Of a DNA stretch of 64,000 bases, positions 11,995 to 24,217 are shown in pieces. The notes beneath the pieces were generated by a model. That model did no database searches. It had not been told where the DNA came from and saw only the letters and a program-made list of their open reading frames with translations. Made by a program: the position numbers and the translations under genes. The stretch spans positions 18,173,501 through 18,237,500 of the forward strand of contig NC_135245.1 in NCBI RefSeq assembly GCF_947623445.1. The letters run 5' to 3'. Numbering within the stretch: the stretch's first letter is position 1; every line of letters begins with the position of its first letter. This DNA is from Clavelina lepadiformis. Its lineage: Eukaryota > Chordata > Ascidiacea > Aplousobranchia > Clavelinidae.

Positions 11995-13516
11995 TATGAT
12001 AAAGTCCTGATAATTAATAAGTCTGTACCAAACGGGCAAACATTTACAATATATTACAGAAGAAAATTTTGATCTGCGTAATAATGTAATGAAGGTGTCA
12101 GTACATTTAAGACATGTTAAAACAAATAATGTTACAATTGAAGAGAAATAACATCATTTCCTTAAAGCGTATGTTGATTTAAAGGTTATTTTGAAGCTAT
12201 AACAAAACCACTTCTATCCGTTAGATGTCAGCAGATGTCAGTTAATTTGCCAACTGTTGTGCTTGTGAGACTGAAATACGGACCAGCAGATTTTGCCGAG
12301 TCGTGATGACCATTGCAAACCACGTTCGCTAATCAGATTTTCTTGTAATACTTTTCTAAAATGGTTTTAGTACCAAACGATTTACTTCAGCGTTTTAAGT
12401 CAATTTCTTCATATTGATTCCACGAAGTGAAGTCCATAGACTGGTCATCATCAGCATAAAGAATTTAGCGGAAAAATTTCCTTGCATTGATTGGCAGAAT
12501 ATTTCTGTCTATTATTTACGAATTATTCTGCTTTGCTTTATATAGATGATAAAAAAGACTTTGAAGATTCACCAAACTTTAGTAACGTCTTCCCTTTTAC
12601 GATACCACTTACCACTTTAGCTTCAGCCAGCGCTGTAGGATTTTGAAGTAAGAAAATATGCGGCATATAGTGAAGACTGTTATTGTGGGCTTAGGATAGC
12701 ATTAATTTTTCATGGTATTTAACCGCGCGTATGTAAGTTTATACCACAAACGTACCGTTTATGCGTTCATGAAAAAAAGGGAAACTCTAGAATATAAGTT
12801 GCCGAGAAAATTCTTCTTTTCAGCACAGTGGGAACTTGGTAACAGTCTTGTCATAAAATTATTTCATGCCCCCACTCAATTGTTTCTTCGATCACTTAAT
12901 TCTTGCATTTTACCTCACTAAGAGCTTCTTTAATGGGACAGGCGACATTAAAGTTCCATTAAGAGCACAAGCTTGTCCGCAATTTACTCTGAGGAGAAAG
13001 CGTGCTTATGTCTGTCAAGAAAAAGGCTAAACAGAACATCAGGAATGATAAACACAGTTCTGGAGTAGAATAAGGATGAAGAGACCGACAAAAGTTAACT
13101 TTCTTAAAATGTTAGTACAAAGCACTTAACCACGTTTTGGCTGGTTTTAAGATTATTGTGGTTAGTTTTGTTCTTTTGTACTGTAGAAGGGTTATAAAAT
13201 TGAATGACGACTACAAGAGAATCATGAGAAGTTTCTTGTAGGACTAAGAAACTAGAAAGTTTTCCACAATCAGTTGCTTACATTACGTACACAGGCTGTA
13301 AAACTCAACTGAAAAGTCACACGACACAAAAAACAGCATTAAACTTTTGCAAAAACGTTTTATGTTTTAGGACAATTAGGACAAGCTTGGACGACGATAA
13401 GTTGCTGTAAATGAGCAGGTAAAACTGTTGGTGGTTTGGAATATGCCGTAGCGGTCACTTCTACCTCAGGTTTGTAATTAACAAAGGTATTTGGATTGCT
13501 GCAAAAAACTGTTGTC
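11995..13516. other. Gene-free stretch upstream of the first adhesion GPCR
   Basis: About 1.5 kb with no supported exon. A 69-codon plus ORF at 12712-12921 has no recognisable features. The promoter of the downstream receptor gene presumably lies near its right end. Confidence 0.5.
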
Positions 13517-16500
13517 ATGAAGGTGTTTCTCTTTTTGCTGTGGAATGCTTTTACCCAAGGTAGGAATTAAAGGAAGCCAAAAAAATATAAGCACAAAATT
13601 GTTGTTGTGTCGATCACTGTGTTAGAAATTTAATATGCCCTTATATTACCATAAAATAGATTCCAAAAACGTTTGCTTCAAACTATTGGACAAGAAATGA
13701 AAACGATGTTTTTAAATTTGTGAAAATTTACGTTTCAGTAATTTTGTTAACATGCCCAAAATGCAACACGATATTTTACAGTATACAGAATATTGTGTGT
13801 GCAAAAGCCTACTACGCCACGTAAAATCGTATACATGCATATTGGAAAGCGTGTTTGGAAATTGTTTTGGAAATTCAAATTTAATTTTAGCGTTTTGGCT
13901 TGCCTATACAATACAGATTGTCTACCATAGAAATAGTGAAAACACGTTGAATGTCAAAGTAAATTTGACAAGGAACTTGTGGTCAGACTTGTCAACAAAA
14001 TTGACAGCAATGACCCCAATACAATTGCAAATTGCTATAAAAATCCAACTTCCTTTCGTTTTGAATACGGGTGACAAGTAAAAAATGTTTCCCATCTATA
14101 CATTGAGTAACCTTATATACATAACCTCACAGTATATACACTCTACAGCATCAATATAAAAGGTTTTAACTGTTATAGTATTGCTTTTGTAGGCGAGAAT
14201 TATAGTTTTCATATCTTAGCCAAGCAATTTCAAACATGTATTGGTTGTTAATTGATCTTACGTTTACAGAAAATCGTTTGCTTGTTTATATTAAATATTG
14301 GGTATTTCTTTAAGTCTCTGTAATTATAGGTTGTATGGACCTAATTTGCAGACAACCCAGCCTTTCAAGTACCAACCGAAGCTACCAATGTTGTAAGTGT
14401 TTCGGTTATTTGACACAGTAGGCCTAGCTTCTGTAAAAAGTCAACTTCGTGAATATTAATAGAGAACACAGTTTTCTTACTTCGGTCTGGTGAAAAGTTT
14501 TATCAAGCGGTCATTAAACGATACAAATTTGAAGAATTGAGAATTAAAACAGGTAAAATAAACATTCATTGATTTTTCATATGTCCAAAATTAGGTTTTG
14601 GATTAAAGGAAGACTTCCTTTCCAATCTTTCAGGAACGTGCAACATCAGTTTAGCAAGTTCGTATAAAATATAAAACCACCACGTTTGTTTTTAAAGTAA
14701 AAACATAAAATCAAATGTTTATTTTCTTCAGTTAGAAGTGACATTAACGCAGCTTTGGTTGATCAGGAAACGGCATTCAGCTTTCTCCTAAACGCAAGTG
14801 GTACGTTGTTATCATCCCGACCACTTTTTATATCTTTGTCATTTTGTCCTTTACAAAATGAAGCTAACCGTGCATTCATTTGTAACATTATCTTACTGGA
14901 AATTACACTTACTTTTGCACGAAAGACGTAAGATGAAGCCTGCTGAAAATAAATTGTAAAAATAAACCGATATACTTTGCAAATACGTCTAGCTAAGCTT
15001 TTCTTTTGACACCTTATGTTGTTTTTTCGGTAGATTGCCAATCGCAACTCCATCTGGGAAACTGTTATCAACAAAGCGAAAATATAGGTGAGACGTCAAA
15101 TTAATGTTTATTTGCAAATGATTCAATAAATAATTTGCATTTTTAAGTTTAATCGTCCAACATTTTCTACTTTTAAAAATAGCAATTCTGTTTATTCATG
15201 ACAAAGAAAAAAAGACTATAACTTACAAAAAAACTTTGAACGCTTGCAGGAGTTTTGGATTATATGCAAAGTTATTGCTTTTATATCAACAAGACAGTCG
15301 AAGGTTTTGAAAATGTTACCTTTGAAATTGACTGTAGAAAAGGTACGGAGAAAAACTATTTTGTTTTAAGGGATGCTTATGCTGGTTCACGGTATGTTCA
15401 TTTGTCTCAATTTCTTTTATATGACAATTTTAAGATTGCGCCAACAACAGACTGAAGGATAATTCGCTCCAAATTATGCAAACACGATGCGTTGACTACG
15501 AGACCTCAGACCACATCAACTCTGACGTTAAAGATAATGACTTTGATTTTGACGAGAAAAGTACCCACAACTCAAGGATTGTGTCAACGTCTGTTACAAA
15601 AACAACCACAACAGCAGAACCAGAACCGCCACCACTTAACCAAAATAAGAGGACGACAATTGCCTCGACTATTGCTATAGCAACCAAAATCAATACTGAT
15701 TCCTTGTTTTTCCCAATTACCTCCGAACGCACTTCAAGCAACACCACCAGTCCAAACACCGGTTTGATGACTTCAGATGATGACGTAACGACAGAGCAAG
15801 AGATCTCAAAATCGACTGACGTCAGCAACACATCAATTGAGCCCGTTGAAACCGGTTTGAATTTATTTGAAACCGACGAAGCGACAGAAATTTTACGGTT
15901 TAACATAACTGACATCGCATCTGCCGAAGAGTTCGAGAATCGTTTGTACGAACTTAGTAAGAACGTCACCAGTAATTTTCACCGAGTATTCGGCTTATTC
16001 GAGGTATGGGTTGTGATTTTCGATGACCGTAACCTCACCACATCACCATTCTCCAACGCTAGAATCAATGATGTAAAGGTGGAGGAAAGTTATGAGAAAG
16101 TGACGTTGGTGGCGGTACAGATCCCTGCTCTAACGTCACAATCAACAAATTTCCAATATTTTGAAACTAAAAAGGAAGCAAGTGACATTTCTGTGGACAT
16201 CTTTCCGCTAAAAGATGTTCCTCTCTTGTCAATGAGCGCATTTGACAGGAGTAAACACGTGATAATACCTGGGCAGGTGTCGTACAGCCTAAGCGTCGAG
16301 AATGACAGCACCGTTGCTATGGTAACATCAGCAGCAAAGGAAGGTATATTCAGTGCTCCCCAGCGGGTTATTCGTAAACTGGATTTCTCTTGTCAGTTCT
16401 ATCATCCTCTTCTTCAAACGTATTCCGGGGATGGATGTAGGATCTCAAAGGATTTGTCGAAGAATTCCGAGATAAGATGCGATTGCAATCACACGACTAT

Positions 16501-18026
16501 TTTTGCCGTACTGCTATCAGTAGAGAGTTTTGTTATTCCAACACACGTCAAGGTTTTTCATGTTTGCAATTTCTATAAGTTTAGATAAGATAGATGAAAT
16601 TTCTAAGCGTGGTTAAAGATTAACGAGCAATTTATTAGTCTAAAATTTGTTTACATGATTATACATTATCATAGCTAAAATAGGACCGCGGTCTTTTCTG
16701 CATTAAAAATATTTTTACTTTTACTTTTTGTCCAGGTGGTGTCACTAATCACTGAATCAGTCTCAATTTTTTGCCTTATTGTCACACTGATTGTGCTGGT
16801 GCAAGTGAGAAAGAAAATCAAAAACGACCGAATTGTTGTGCAAATAAACCTATCGCTGGCCTTATTGCTGCTACACCTCGTCAATATTTTCCATGATCTG
16901 GCGTTAAACAGCAGCAGAATGTGCGAGATGGTGGCCGTCTTGATTCATTATTTCCTTCTTAGTTCAGGTACAAGCTTAGTGGAAAATAATAACATTTAGC
17001 CTAAAGCTTAAATGACACAAAAGAAAATTGACAGAATTTGTTGTACACTGAGTTTTTTTCTAAATGTCGGTAAAGAATGGATTAAAACAAAGTAAAATAA
17101 AGGAAAACAAATATTAAAACTTACGTTTTATAGCGATGTGGATGCTGATTGAAGGCGTGACACTCGTTATCAAAACCAGTGACAATTCCCTCGCTTTTAA
17201 CAACAAAAATCCATCAACAGTGTCGAAGATAAAACTCTTCTTTGGATGGGGAATACCCGGAATAATTGTTACTACGACAACAATCGTAGGATTTCTTAAA
17301 AGTAGCGGTTACATAGACAAAGTGGAAAACTTTGGTTACAAACGCTGTTGGCTTAACCCACACAATGGCATCCTACTTGGTTCCGTTATAATCCCCATAG
17401 CTGTTATATATCTCCTCAATTTCTGCATGTCCGTAAAAGTGGCTGTTTTCGTGTACAAAATGAGCGCTGCATCCAAGAATTTTAAACCAACCGACAGCCA
17501 GCAAGCATCGAAAAAACCAAAACAAAACATCGCTCACATCAAAACAGCTCTGAAGGGATTGATAATGCTTTTCCCGGTTTTGGGGATTCCCTGGATTTTC
17601 AGTTTCCTTTCCGGTATGTATGGTTATACTAAGCAATTAAAAATTGACAGCCATGAAGCCGTCTTTCTGAAATTGGATTAGACAAAATGAGAAAATTTCA
17701 AATTTCAAGAAAAAATACGCTGCTAGCAATTATAAGTGACTACCTTTCTTTCACCAAAATTACAACAATTTTTATGCACAAACTTTTGTTTTTATTCAGG
17801 TTTAGAATCTTTTGAAGCGCGGATGGTTTTCATCTACCTAAATGTCATCTTGAACGGATTGCAAGGTCTCTTCGTTGCTTTGGTCTACTGCGTTTTCGGA
17901 AGAGAAGTCCGGAGTCTTTGGATCCGAAGAATCGAAAAGTCTTTTTCTTCCTTCAGCTCATCGGAGAGGAAAAGATACCAGAAATCCAACTCCGTTTCAG
18001 GAACCCAAAGCAGCATCCAAAACTAA
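13517..18026 (+). CDS. Adhesion G-protein-coupled receptor, paralogue A
   Basis: Model of eight exons: 13517-13559, 14732-14800, 15034-15087, 15250-15391, 15451-16552, 16736-16967, 17134-17613 and 17800-18026, giving 782 residues with phase kept. Residues 1-14 are a signal peptide (MKVFLFLLWNAFTQ). A Thr/Ser-rich stalk around residues 115-230 precedes a GAIN-like region. The GPS motif has CDCNHTTIFAVLL, with the predicted cut at HT|T (residues 450-452). Seven membrane segments follow, with the conserved RCWLNP in extracellular loop 2, IMLFPVLGIPWIFSFLSG in TM6 and NVILNGLQGLF in TM7. The cytoplasmic tail is short and Ser/Lys-rich. No known adhesion domain was recognised in the ectodomain. The three 7TM introns match paralogue B exactly in place and phase. 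The 5' exons are less certain than the rest. Confidence 0.85.
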
Positions 18027-19835
18027 AAACTTCACGCTTTAAACGGGAAGTGTTCATCACGACGGCAACAGCATGCAGTGCATGACACTGTATGCTAACG
18101 CGTTTCCGCTTTACAGAAAGTTGTGCATTGTACATAAAAATATGTAAAAGTTTAAAAAGTTTTCTCAGACCTCAGCCTATACGTGAGCCATTAAAATACG
18201 TTTTGCTGAACTTCGAAATGGTAATTAGATATCGAAAATAACAGCTAAATGAGTAGAAAGCATTTCACTATAGTCAGGCGTTGCGATAAATATACTGTAT
18301 AAGGTGAGTTTAGACTTTAGAGTGTACTATATTACAATCCTTTTCAATGTACCAGAGAACGTGGTCGTAGTAGGCTATTCTTGACCGAAATGTCTGATTG
18401 ACTAAGAACAGGTTTTCTAGAAATTTGGCTTTGTTTTCGTTGTAAGTAGCCTATGACTCCCAGCGTGCAACATTTTGCTCCAAATGTTAAAGTTGCTGCG
18501 TTATATCAGTTTTAATTATTTCGTGTCAGTCGTCAAACTTTCAGTTGAGGAAACGTTGTGAGTCAAATACAGACCGACATCTCGTCATTTAATAATTATA
18601 AATGATTGCGGACAACTTGCGTAAATAAATGGAGGCAAAGATACGCAACAGTGCCTTATAAAGCTCTCACAATGCAAATTGACGTACATTTCCTCTCCAC
18701 TTATATGGTTCGCTGCTTCCTTTACTGGACACAGCGCATTCGTATAATTTGCAATGACATTTCATGCATAGGATTACGATAAGGCTACACCAATAGCGCT
18801 TGTTTTTTTCTAAGACTTGCTCAGACTTACTTAAGGCATAATTTTGTTGTCAATTTGGTCGTTATTTTTAAACATTTAGATATCAAATTAGTTGAAATTT
18901 TCCGAGCATAATAAGCACTTTAAAGGAAATTTTGATGAAACGCTTCTCAAATTTACAGAACGAGAAACAAAAGGTCTATCTCGTTTACGCTATAAACTAC
19001 CGATGACGTCATTATGTCTCAGCTATGTTTGGATCAACTTAATGCGTGTTTGTATTTTCATCGTATACGCTGTAGAATATTACAAAAACGAAATTTTAGT
19101 CTAAAGCGTATTCTTTGATGCGTTTTCTCGCTTGTTGCGCATTTTTCAAGTGTGATTACGTTATCTGTAATCTCAATAAACAAAATTTACGCCCCGCATC
19201 ACATTTTTTCAGTTGCTATCTTTGCAGGTCGCTTGCAACAAAACACTGGAGAAAAATCATGTTTTAATAGACGGAAATATGCCAGGTGCTAACCTTTTGA
19301 GCGTGGCGCATTTCTTACACCACTTCCGTTGACGTCATACCCTGCATGCAGACAACAGAATCGCGAGAATAAGTGTTATCATGTTTTTTATACCGGGTTA
19401 AAAGTTTTCGTGGAAATTATTCTGGGAAACGTACGTGCCTACGAATACTACCAAGATATCAAACAGTTGATAACGCAGAATTTGTTAGGTTTGTGAAAAG
19501 ACATTAAGCTCAGTATAAGGTCTTATACTATCTACGTCTATCAGCTTAGTAGTTGATGACGTTTCCCACTTTTTAAAAATAGGATGTGTTTCGCCAGATC
19601 GATTGATAAGGTGCTTAAAGGGACAATGTTTTAGTTAACCACTATGGAAGTTCATCGGTATTTTACTAAAACAGGAAAAACAGAACTTAAAAAACAATCG
19701 TAGAAATGAAACCTTGTACAGTATTTACAATAAATCAGCAGAAATATCGGCGCGATTGATCGAGAAGGAGCCATGTGTAGTATAGTGAGTTGCGCGGGGT
19801 GTCTGTTTCTGAAAGTCTACTTACTAATCAACACC
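18027..19835. other. Spacer between the two receptor paralogues
   Basis: 3' UTR of receptor A, with a possible ATTAAA signal near 18191, and the promoter side of receptor B. No exon is supported; the 70-codon ORF at 18892-19104 looks like chance. Confidence 0.5.
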
Positions 19836-22800
19836 ATGAAGCATTTTGGATTATTGATTGTTTTTGTTTTGCTACTAGGTGAGTTAGAATGTTAAACGTT
19901 TTACAAAATGTCTTTTACGTTTTCCTTGTTTTTATGTATTTAAATAAATGCGTATCAATTAAATTTGTTATTTCTATAAACAGTTAAGCACCTTACAACA
20001 AAAGAGATTGGTTACGTTTTAGGCGTGACTAAAATGCGTGGGCGGACCGTTGCACACATTTCCTTACCTCAGCGTAGGAAAAGTCGATTTCCGTTAGTAA
20101 AAACAGCAATTTATTTTTCAATGGTTTTCTCCGCAGAAAATAGAAGAACAGTTGGCCTGGGAAACGAGCCAACACCGTCAGACGCACAAGGTCTCACGGA
20201 AGTAATAACATCAAGAACCCCGCTAAACACAAACACGCAAACTTTCTTTTACTCCTTTCATCCGGCCATTACATCAACCAGTTCTACCAGCATGCCTTCA
20301 TGTGGGATGTTATCGTGTGACGTATTAGACACAAACAATCGCATATTACACTGTTGTAAGTTTCATGTTTGATCGTTTTTTTTTTCTACTGTAACATTTC
20401 AAATCTATCCAGCCAAAATATTCAGTTGAACGTAAGAATCTGCGAACATAATTCTGTTCAATCTTATCGTTTCAGGTTTTAATGGAACTACCAGCAGACA
20501 ACAAGCGCAAACATGTCAGACAACGTTGCAAATATTTAGATCAGGTACTTGCTGGATGCTGCACTCAGCTGTAAACATTAACATAAGATTTACTATCGAT
20601 TAGTTATTGCAAGAAAGAATACTTAATAGCATTGTATTTTATTACATGAAACATTAATACTTGAGTATACTAAAATAAAATATTTCTGACAGATGAGAGT
20701 TCTCCAAACGCCTTCCTTAGAAGTGAGTATAAAAATGAAAAACTTTTAGTTTACAACTTTTACAGTAAAAATAAACAAAGGTTTTGAGTTAAAATTTAAT
20801 TTATTTCTGCAGGGTGTGAGAATTTTTCTTCATGCACAAATTCATCAATATATTTTCAAACTAATCTAGAAGGTATATTTTTTAACATGAACAATTTTCG
20901 ATATACCGATATAAAATATCTCGTTTGCAAATGAAAATCCTTTAAAAATGCAACTTTAGATCAAATATTGGGCAGTGGAAACGTCCAGATAACCGTTAAC
21001 AATGACTATTTGAAGGGTAAGTATGACAGGATCAGGCAAAATAACATGCAGTAGCACAGTACACGTTCATGATAATTAATGTGTGCAAAATTGAAAAGCT
21101 TTGTGTTATATTCAGGGTTGCCATACCGTCCTTATTTCTAAGATTTATCCTTAATTTAAAGGTCCGTGTCTTAGAAAATATGTTTGTCCTTTTTTTCTAA
21201 GAAATGTTCTCATTATTATACCATTTTGAACCAAAGAGATACCAAAATTAAGAACATGCAGATAGTGTCTTGTTATTTTTTGTTTTTTTTTAGGAACATT
21301 GGTTGCTTTCTCCTGTTGTGCAATGTTTAAGGTGGTATTCGTCTTTCGTTTCCTAGTCGTTCTCATTTTTGAGTTGAGACCTAGTTATATGGCAACCCTA
21401 GTTATATTGCTTAGATATCCATCCTTCATCTCTCTGATTTAAAAAAAAATGCAATATACGTGTTAACTTGAATTTAATTTGAAGAAAGGTTCGAAATTTT
21501 TGTTATTGTTCGCTTAGAATGTAAACAAAGCTTTGAAGAAGATTTGACAAGAAGAAGTATAGGTGAATCATTTTGTTTTTTAAATCTTCGCTTAGCCTGA
21601 ACTACTAACCAACAAACAATAAGAGCAAATAATTACATTTTTCCTTTGTTAAACTCATTAACTTTGTTTCTAGAACATTTAAACCAACTTCTAGAAAGGA
21701 GAAACATCTTAGAGTCAGAAAGAAGAAGATTATTCTTGCGAGCGTCAGGCTTCTTGGAGCAGACAGAGGTCCTCCTGATCTCATCCGGGAACACCAGCAA
21801 TGAACGATTCGTAAACAGCAGCAGGATCAATTTTGCTGTAAAAAGAATCAACCTACAGTCGCAGAGAAATCCACGACAAACTCCGCTGTTACAACTTCGG
21901 GGAGCAAAGTTACAAGGAATTGGACTCAATCCGTCAAACAATCTTTCCCAAATATCACTGGTTGCCGCCAGAATTGAACTCCCAAGGGAAATACAGGAAG
22001 ACGCAATAAAAGAAGGCGTCTACGGTGATAATGTAGAAGTTAAGGAGTACCCCTTGGATAATGTACCGGTGCTGTCAGTCAGCGCATTTGATCAAGCCAG
22101 TTATGAAAGGGTTCAAATTAATGTTTCTTACGTCATAAATATTGAAAACGACACCACCGTTCAACAATACGTCACACCGAAAGTGAAAACTTCATCTAAT
22201 GAAAGGATTGTTTTGCGCAGTCTAAGGTACGTTTAACAACAAAAGAAGATTTCATCTGCAGCAGTTAAAGCTCTTTCGCTACTAATTCCTAATATACTGT
22301 GTATCGCATCTTCAACAGAGCGCATGGTCCGTGACTAAGCAAATTTTTAGTTAATGTATGCTATAAAAATCTTTCGTTATTTCTAAGGTACGTTTGTAAG
22401 TATTTCGACGTCGAAACAGAGCGCTACTTAAACAATGGGTGTCGGCCACTATTTCCAAACAATACCAACGCGTTTGAAACGTCACGGGAAGTGACGTGCG
22501 AATGTAACCACACGACGATATTTGCCGTTTTGTTGGCGGTAGAAAGTTTCACCATACCGCGTGAAGTTACGGTGAGATTGTTAATGCTTATGCTGTTTGG
22601 CTAAACGCGAATCTAGTTTTACTTAACATTTAAGCAAAGTGCTCACTTTAACATTTGTTTTTCAGATACTTTCATACATCACACAGTCTTTCTCAACACT
22701 GTGCCTTCTGGTCACTCTTGTTATTCTAATAAAACTAAGAAAAAGCATCAGAAGTGACCGCACGATTGTTCAAATTAACCTGACCTTGGCCCTCATGTTT

Positions 22801-23990
22801 CTACATTTCTTCAGCTTGTTTCACGACCTTGCTATGTCTAATGACAGGATGTGTGAAATGATCACAATCTTGAAGCATTTCTTCATCCTGGCAACAGGTA
22901 AGCAACTCCGCGCACAACTTCAGGATGTTCTGGAAAACTTGGTGTCTTATTAAAGAGCATGTCTATCAGGTCGTTTTTTCCCGCAAGTATATACATAAGT
23001 TTTCACATTATTTATTTTTTCTTTTAGCATTTTGGATGTTTGTTGAGGCCTTCACACTTACGATCAAAATAACCGACCGCGCGTTGGCGCTAAACAGTAA
23101 AAACTCGACAAAATACTCCTTGGCGCGCTATCTCATCGGCTGGGTTCTTCCAGCTACAATTGTAGCGGTGGCAGCAATCGCTGGTTTTGCGACTGACAGC
23201 TACATGGACGAAGTCGATAATTTTGGCTTCAAAAGATGTTGGCTTAATCCAAAGAACGGTGTTTTACTCGGATCCGTTGTGATACCGGTCGCGCTCATAT
23301 ACTTCGTAAATCTATGCTTGTTAGTCAAAGTGTCCGTCTTCGTATACCAAATGAGCAAAGCGTCAGAGAAATTTAGACCTGCCCAGGAACAAGTGAAAAA
23401 TATCGAGGATAAACTGCTTCACATCAAAGCAACTTTTAAGGCCATTATGTTACTTTTTCCAGTCATTGGTGTGCCTTGGATATTTAGTTTTCTAACTGGT
23501 AAATAACCTAACTAAATAACAAGAACTTTAATAGCCTAACTTTAATAACCTAACTTTAATAGCCAAACTAATAGATAAAAAGTAGGCTATTAAAACGAAA
23601 TGTGTAACTGGGAAAGAATAAGTCGTATCTTACTTCGGTTAGAGCGAAACGTAAGTGAAAATATTGCACAGGCCTGAATTTCTTTTTTTCACTTTTATAA
23701 TATCAGCAGCCTACAGGCCTTATAATAAGTTAACATTAATAGGTTTTTATGAAAACTTGACTCTTGAACTTTTCACAGGTCTTGAATCGTATGAAACTTC
23801 AGTCGTGTTTATGTATTTCAACGTCATCTTCAATGGACTTCAAGGCTTGATGGTCCTGCTCGTTTATTGTGTGTTTGGAAGCGAAATTCGAAAGATTTGG
23901 TTGCGACGCATGAGCCACTCAATTCAAGATATCGTTACTTTTGACAAGAGGAAAAGAACCAGAACAAACACTATGACAAATTTAAGTTGA
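19836..23990 (+). CDS. Adhesion G-protein-coupled receptor, paralogue B
   Basis: Twelve exons: 19836-19878, 20137-20355, 20476-20544, 20693-20722, 20813-20872, 20960-21016, 21518-21562, 21674-22226, 22388-22571, 22666-22897, 23028-23498 and 23779-23990. Every junction keeps phase and the product is 724 residues. A signal peptide (MKHFGLLIVFVLLL) is followed by a Ser/Thr-rich segment and a run of mini-exons of 10-23 codons, all in phase 1, several bearing one or two cysteines. Residues 175-410 look GAIN-like. The GPS reads CECNHTTIFAVLL, with the cut expected at residues 400-402, and TM1 starts near 421. TM6 has IMLLFPVIGVPWIFSFLTG and TM7 NVIFNGLQGLM. The gene is a tandem duplicate of paralogue A, with an identical signal-exon length (43 bp) and first 7TM exon length (232 bp). 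Ligand and G protein are unknown. Confidence 0.9.
21113..21400. mobile_element. hAT-type MITE in an intron of receptor B
   Basis: A 288-bp element beginning CAGGGTTGCCATA and ending TATGGCAACCCTA. It is flanked on both sides by the 8-bp direct repeat GTTATATT (21105-21112 and 21401-21408). Terminal inverted repeats of this kind plus an 8-bp duplication fit the hAT superfamily. It has no transposase and lies in the intron between the 57-bp and 45-bp exons. Confidence 0.88.
22227..22387 (+). other. Candidate recently gained intron bounded by a 14-bp direct repeat
   Basis: The sequence TCTAAGGTACGTTT occurs at 22221-22234 and again at 22382-22395. Splicing at the AG|GT inside each copy removes exactly one repeat unit plus 147 bases and restores an open GPS-proximal reading frame (SLRYVCKYF). 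Paralogue A has no intron here. The inner ends show a weak inverted similarity (AACAACAAAAGAAGATTT against AAATAACGAAAGATTTTT). Confidence 0.75.
23525..23576. repeat. Short tandem repeat in the last intron of receptor B
   Basis: About three imperfect copies of a 16-18 base unit reading TAATAGCCTAACTT. Confidence 0.7.
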
Positions 23991-24211
23991 ATCCAAGTTT
24001 AAAATCGATAAAGTTTGTTTCGAAAATTGAACAAAAGCACCTGAAACAATCTGGGGCGGTGACAGATGTATTTCCGAATTAAGCAAACTTGAGGCTACAT
24101 GACATTTTAAATTTAACAATTTGTGCCGTGGTAGAGTTTGAGATAAAGCGATTCATCATGGACGTCCATCACAACTGTTCCAGACAAGGCAAAAGTGGGA
24201 ATTGAATGATA

Positions 24212-24217
24212 AATAAA
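24212..24217 (+). promoter_or_regulatory. Probable poly(A) signal of receptor B
   Basis: AATAAA about 220 bases after the receptor B stop codon, the first strong hexamer downstream. Confidence 0.5.

Noticed and set aside
14352-14392. Candidate second exon of receptor A between good-looking AG and GT sites
   Set aside because: It would end in phase 0, and the next certain exon (14732-14800) needs phase 1. Skipping it gives a fully consistent frame.
15496-15969. 157-codon minus-strand ORF within receptor A
   Set aside because: It is antisense to the Ser/Thr-rich coding exon and is explained by its composition.
20025-20372. 115-codon plus ORF at the 5' end of receptor B
   Set aside because: It reads through the intron into the second exon; only the part after 20137 fits the spliced gene.
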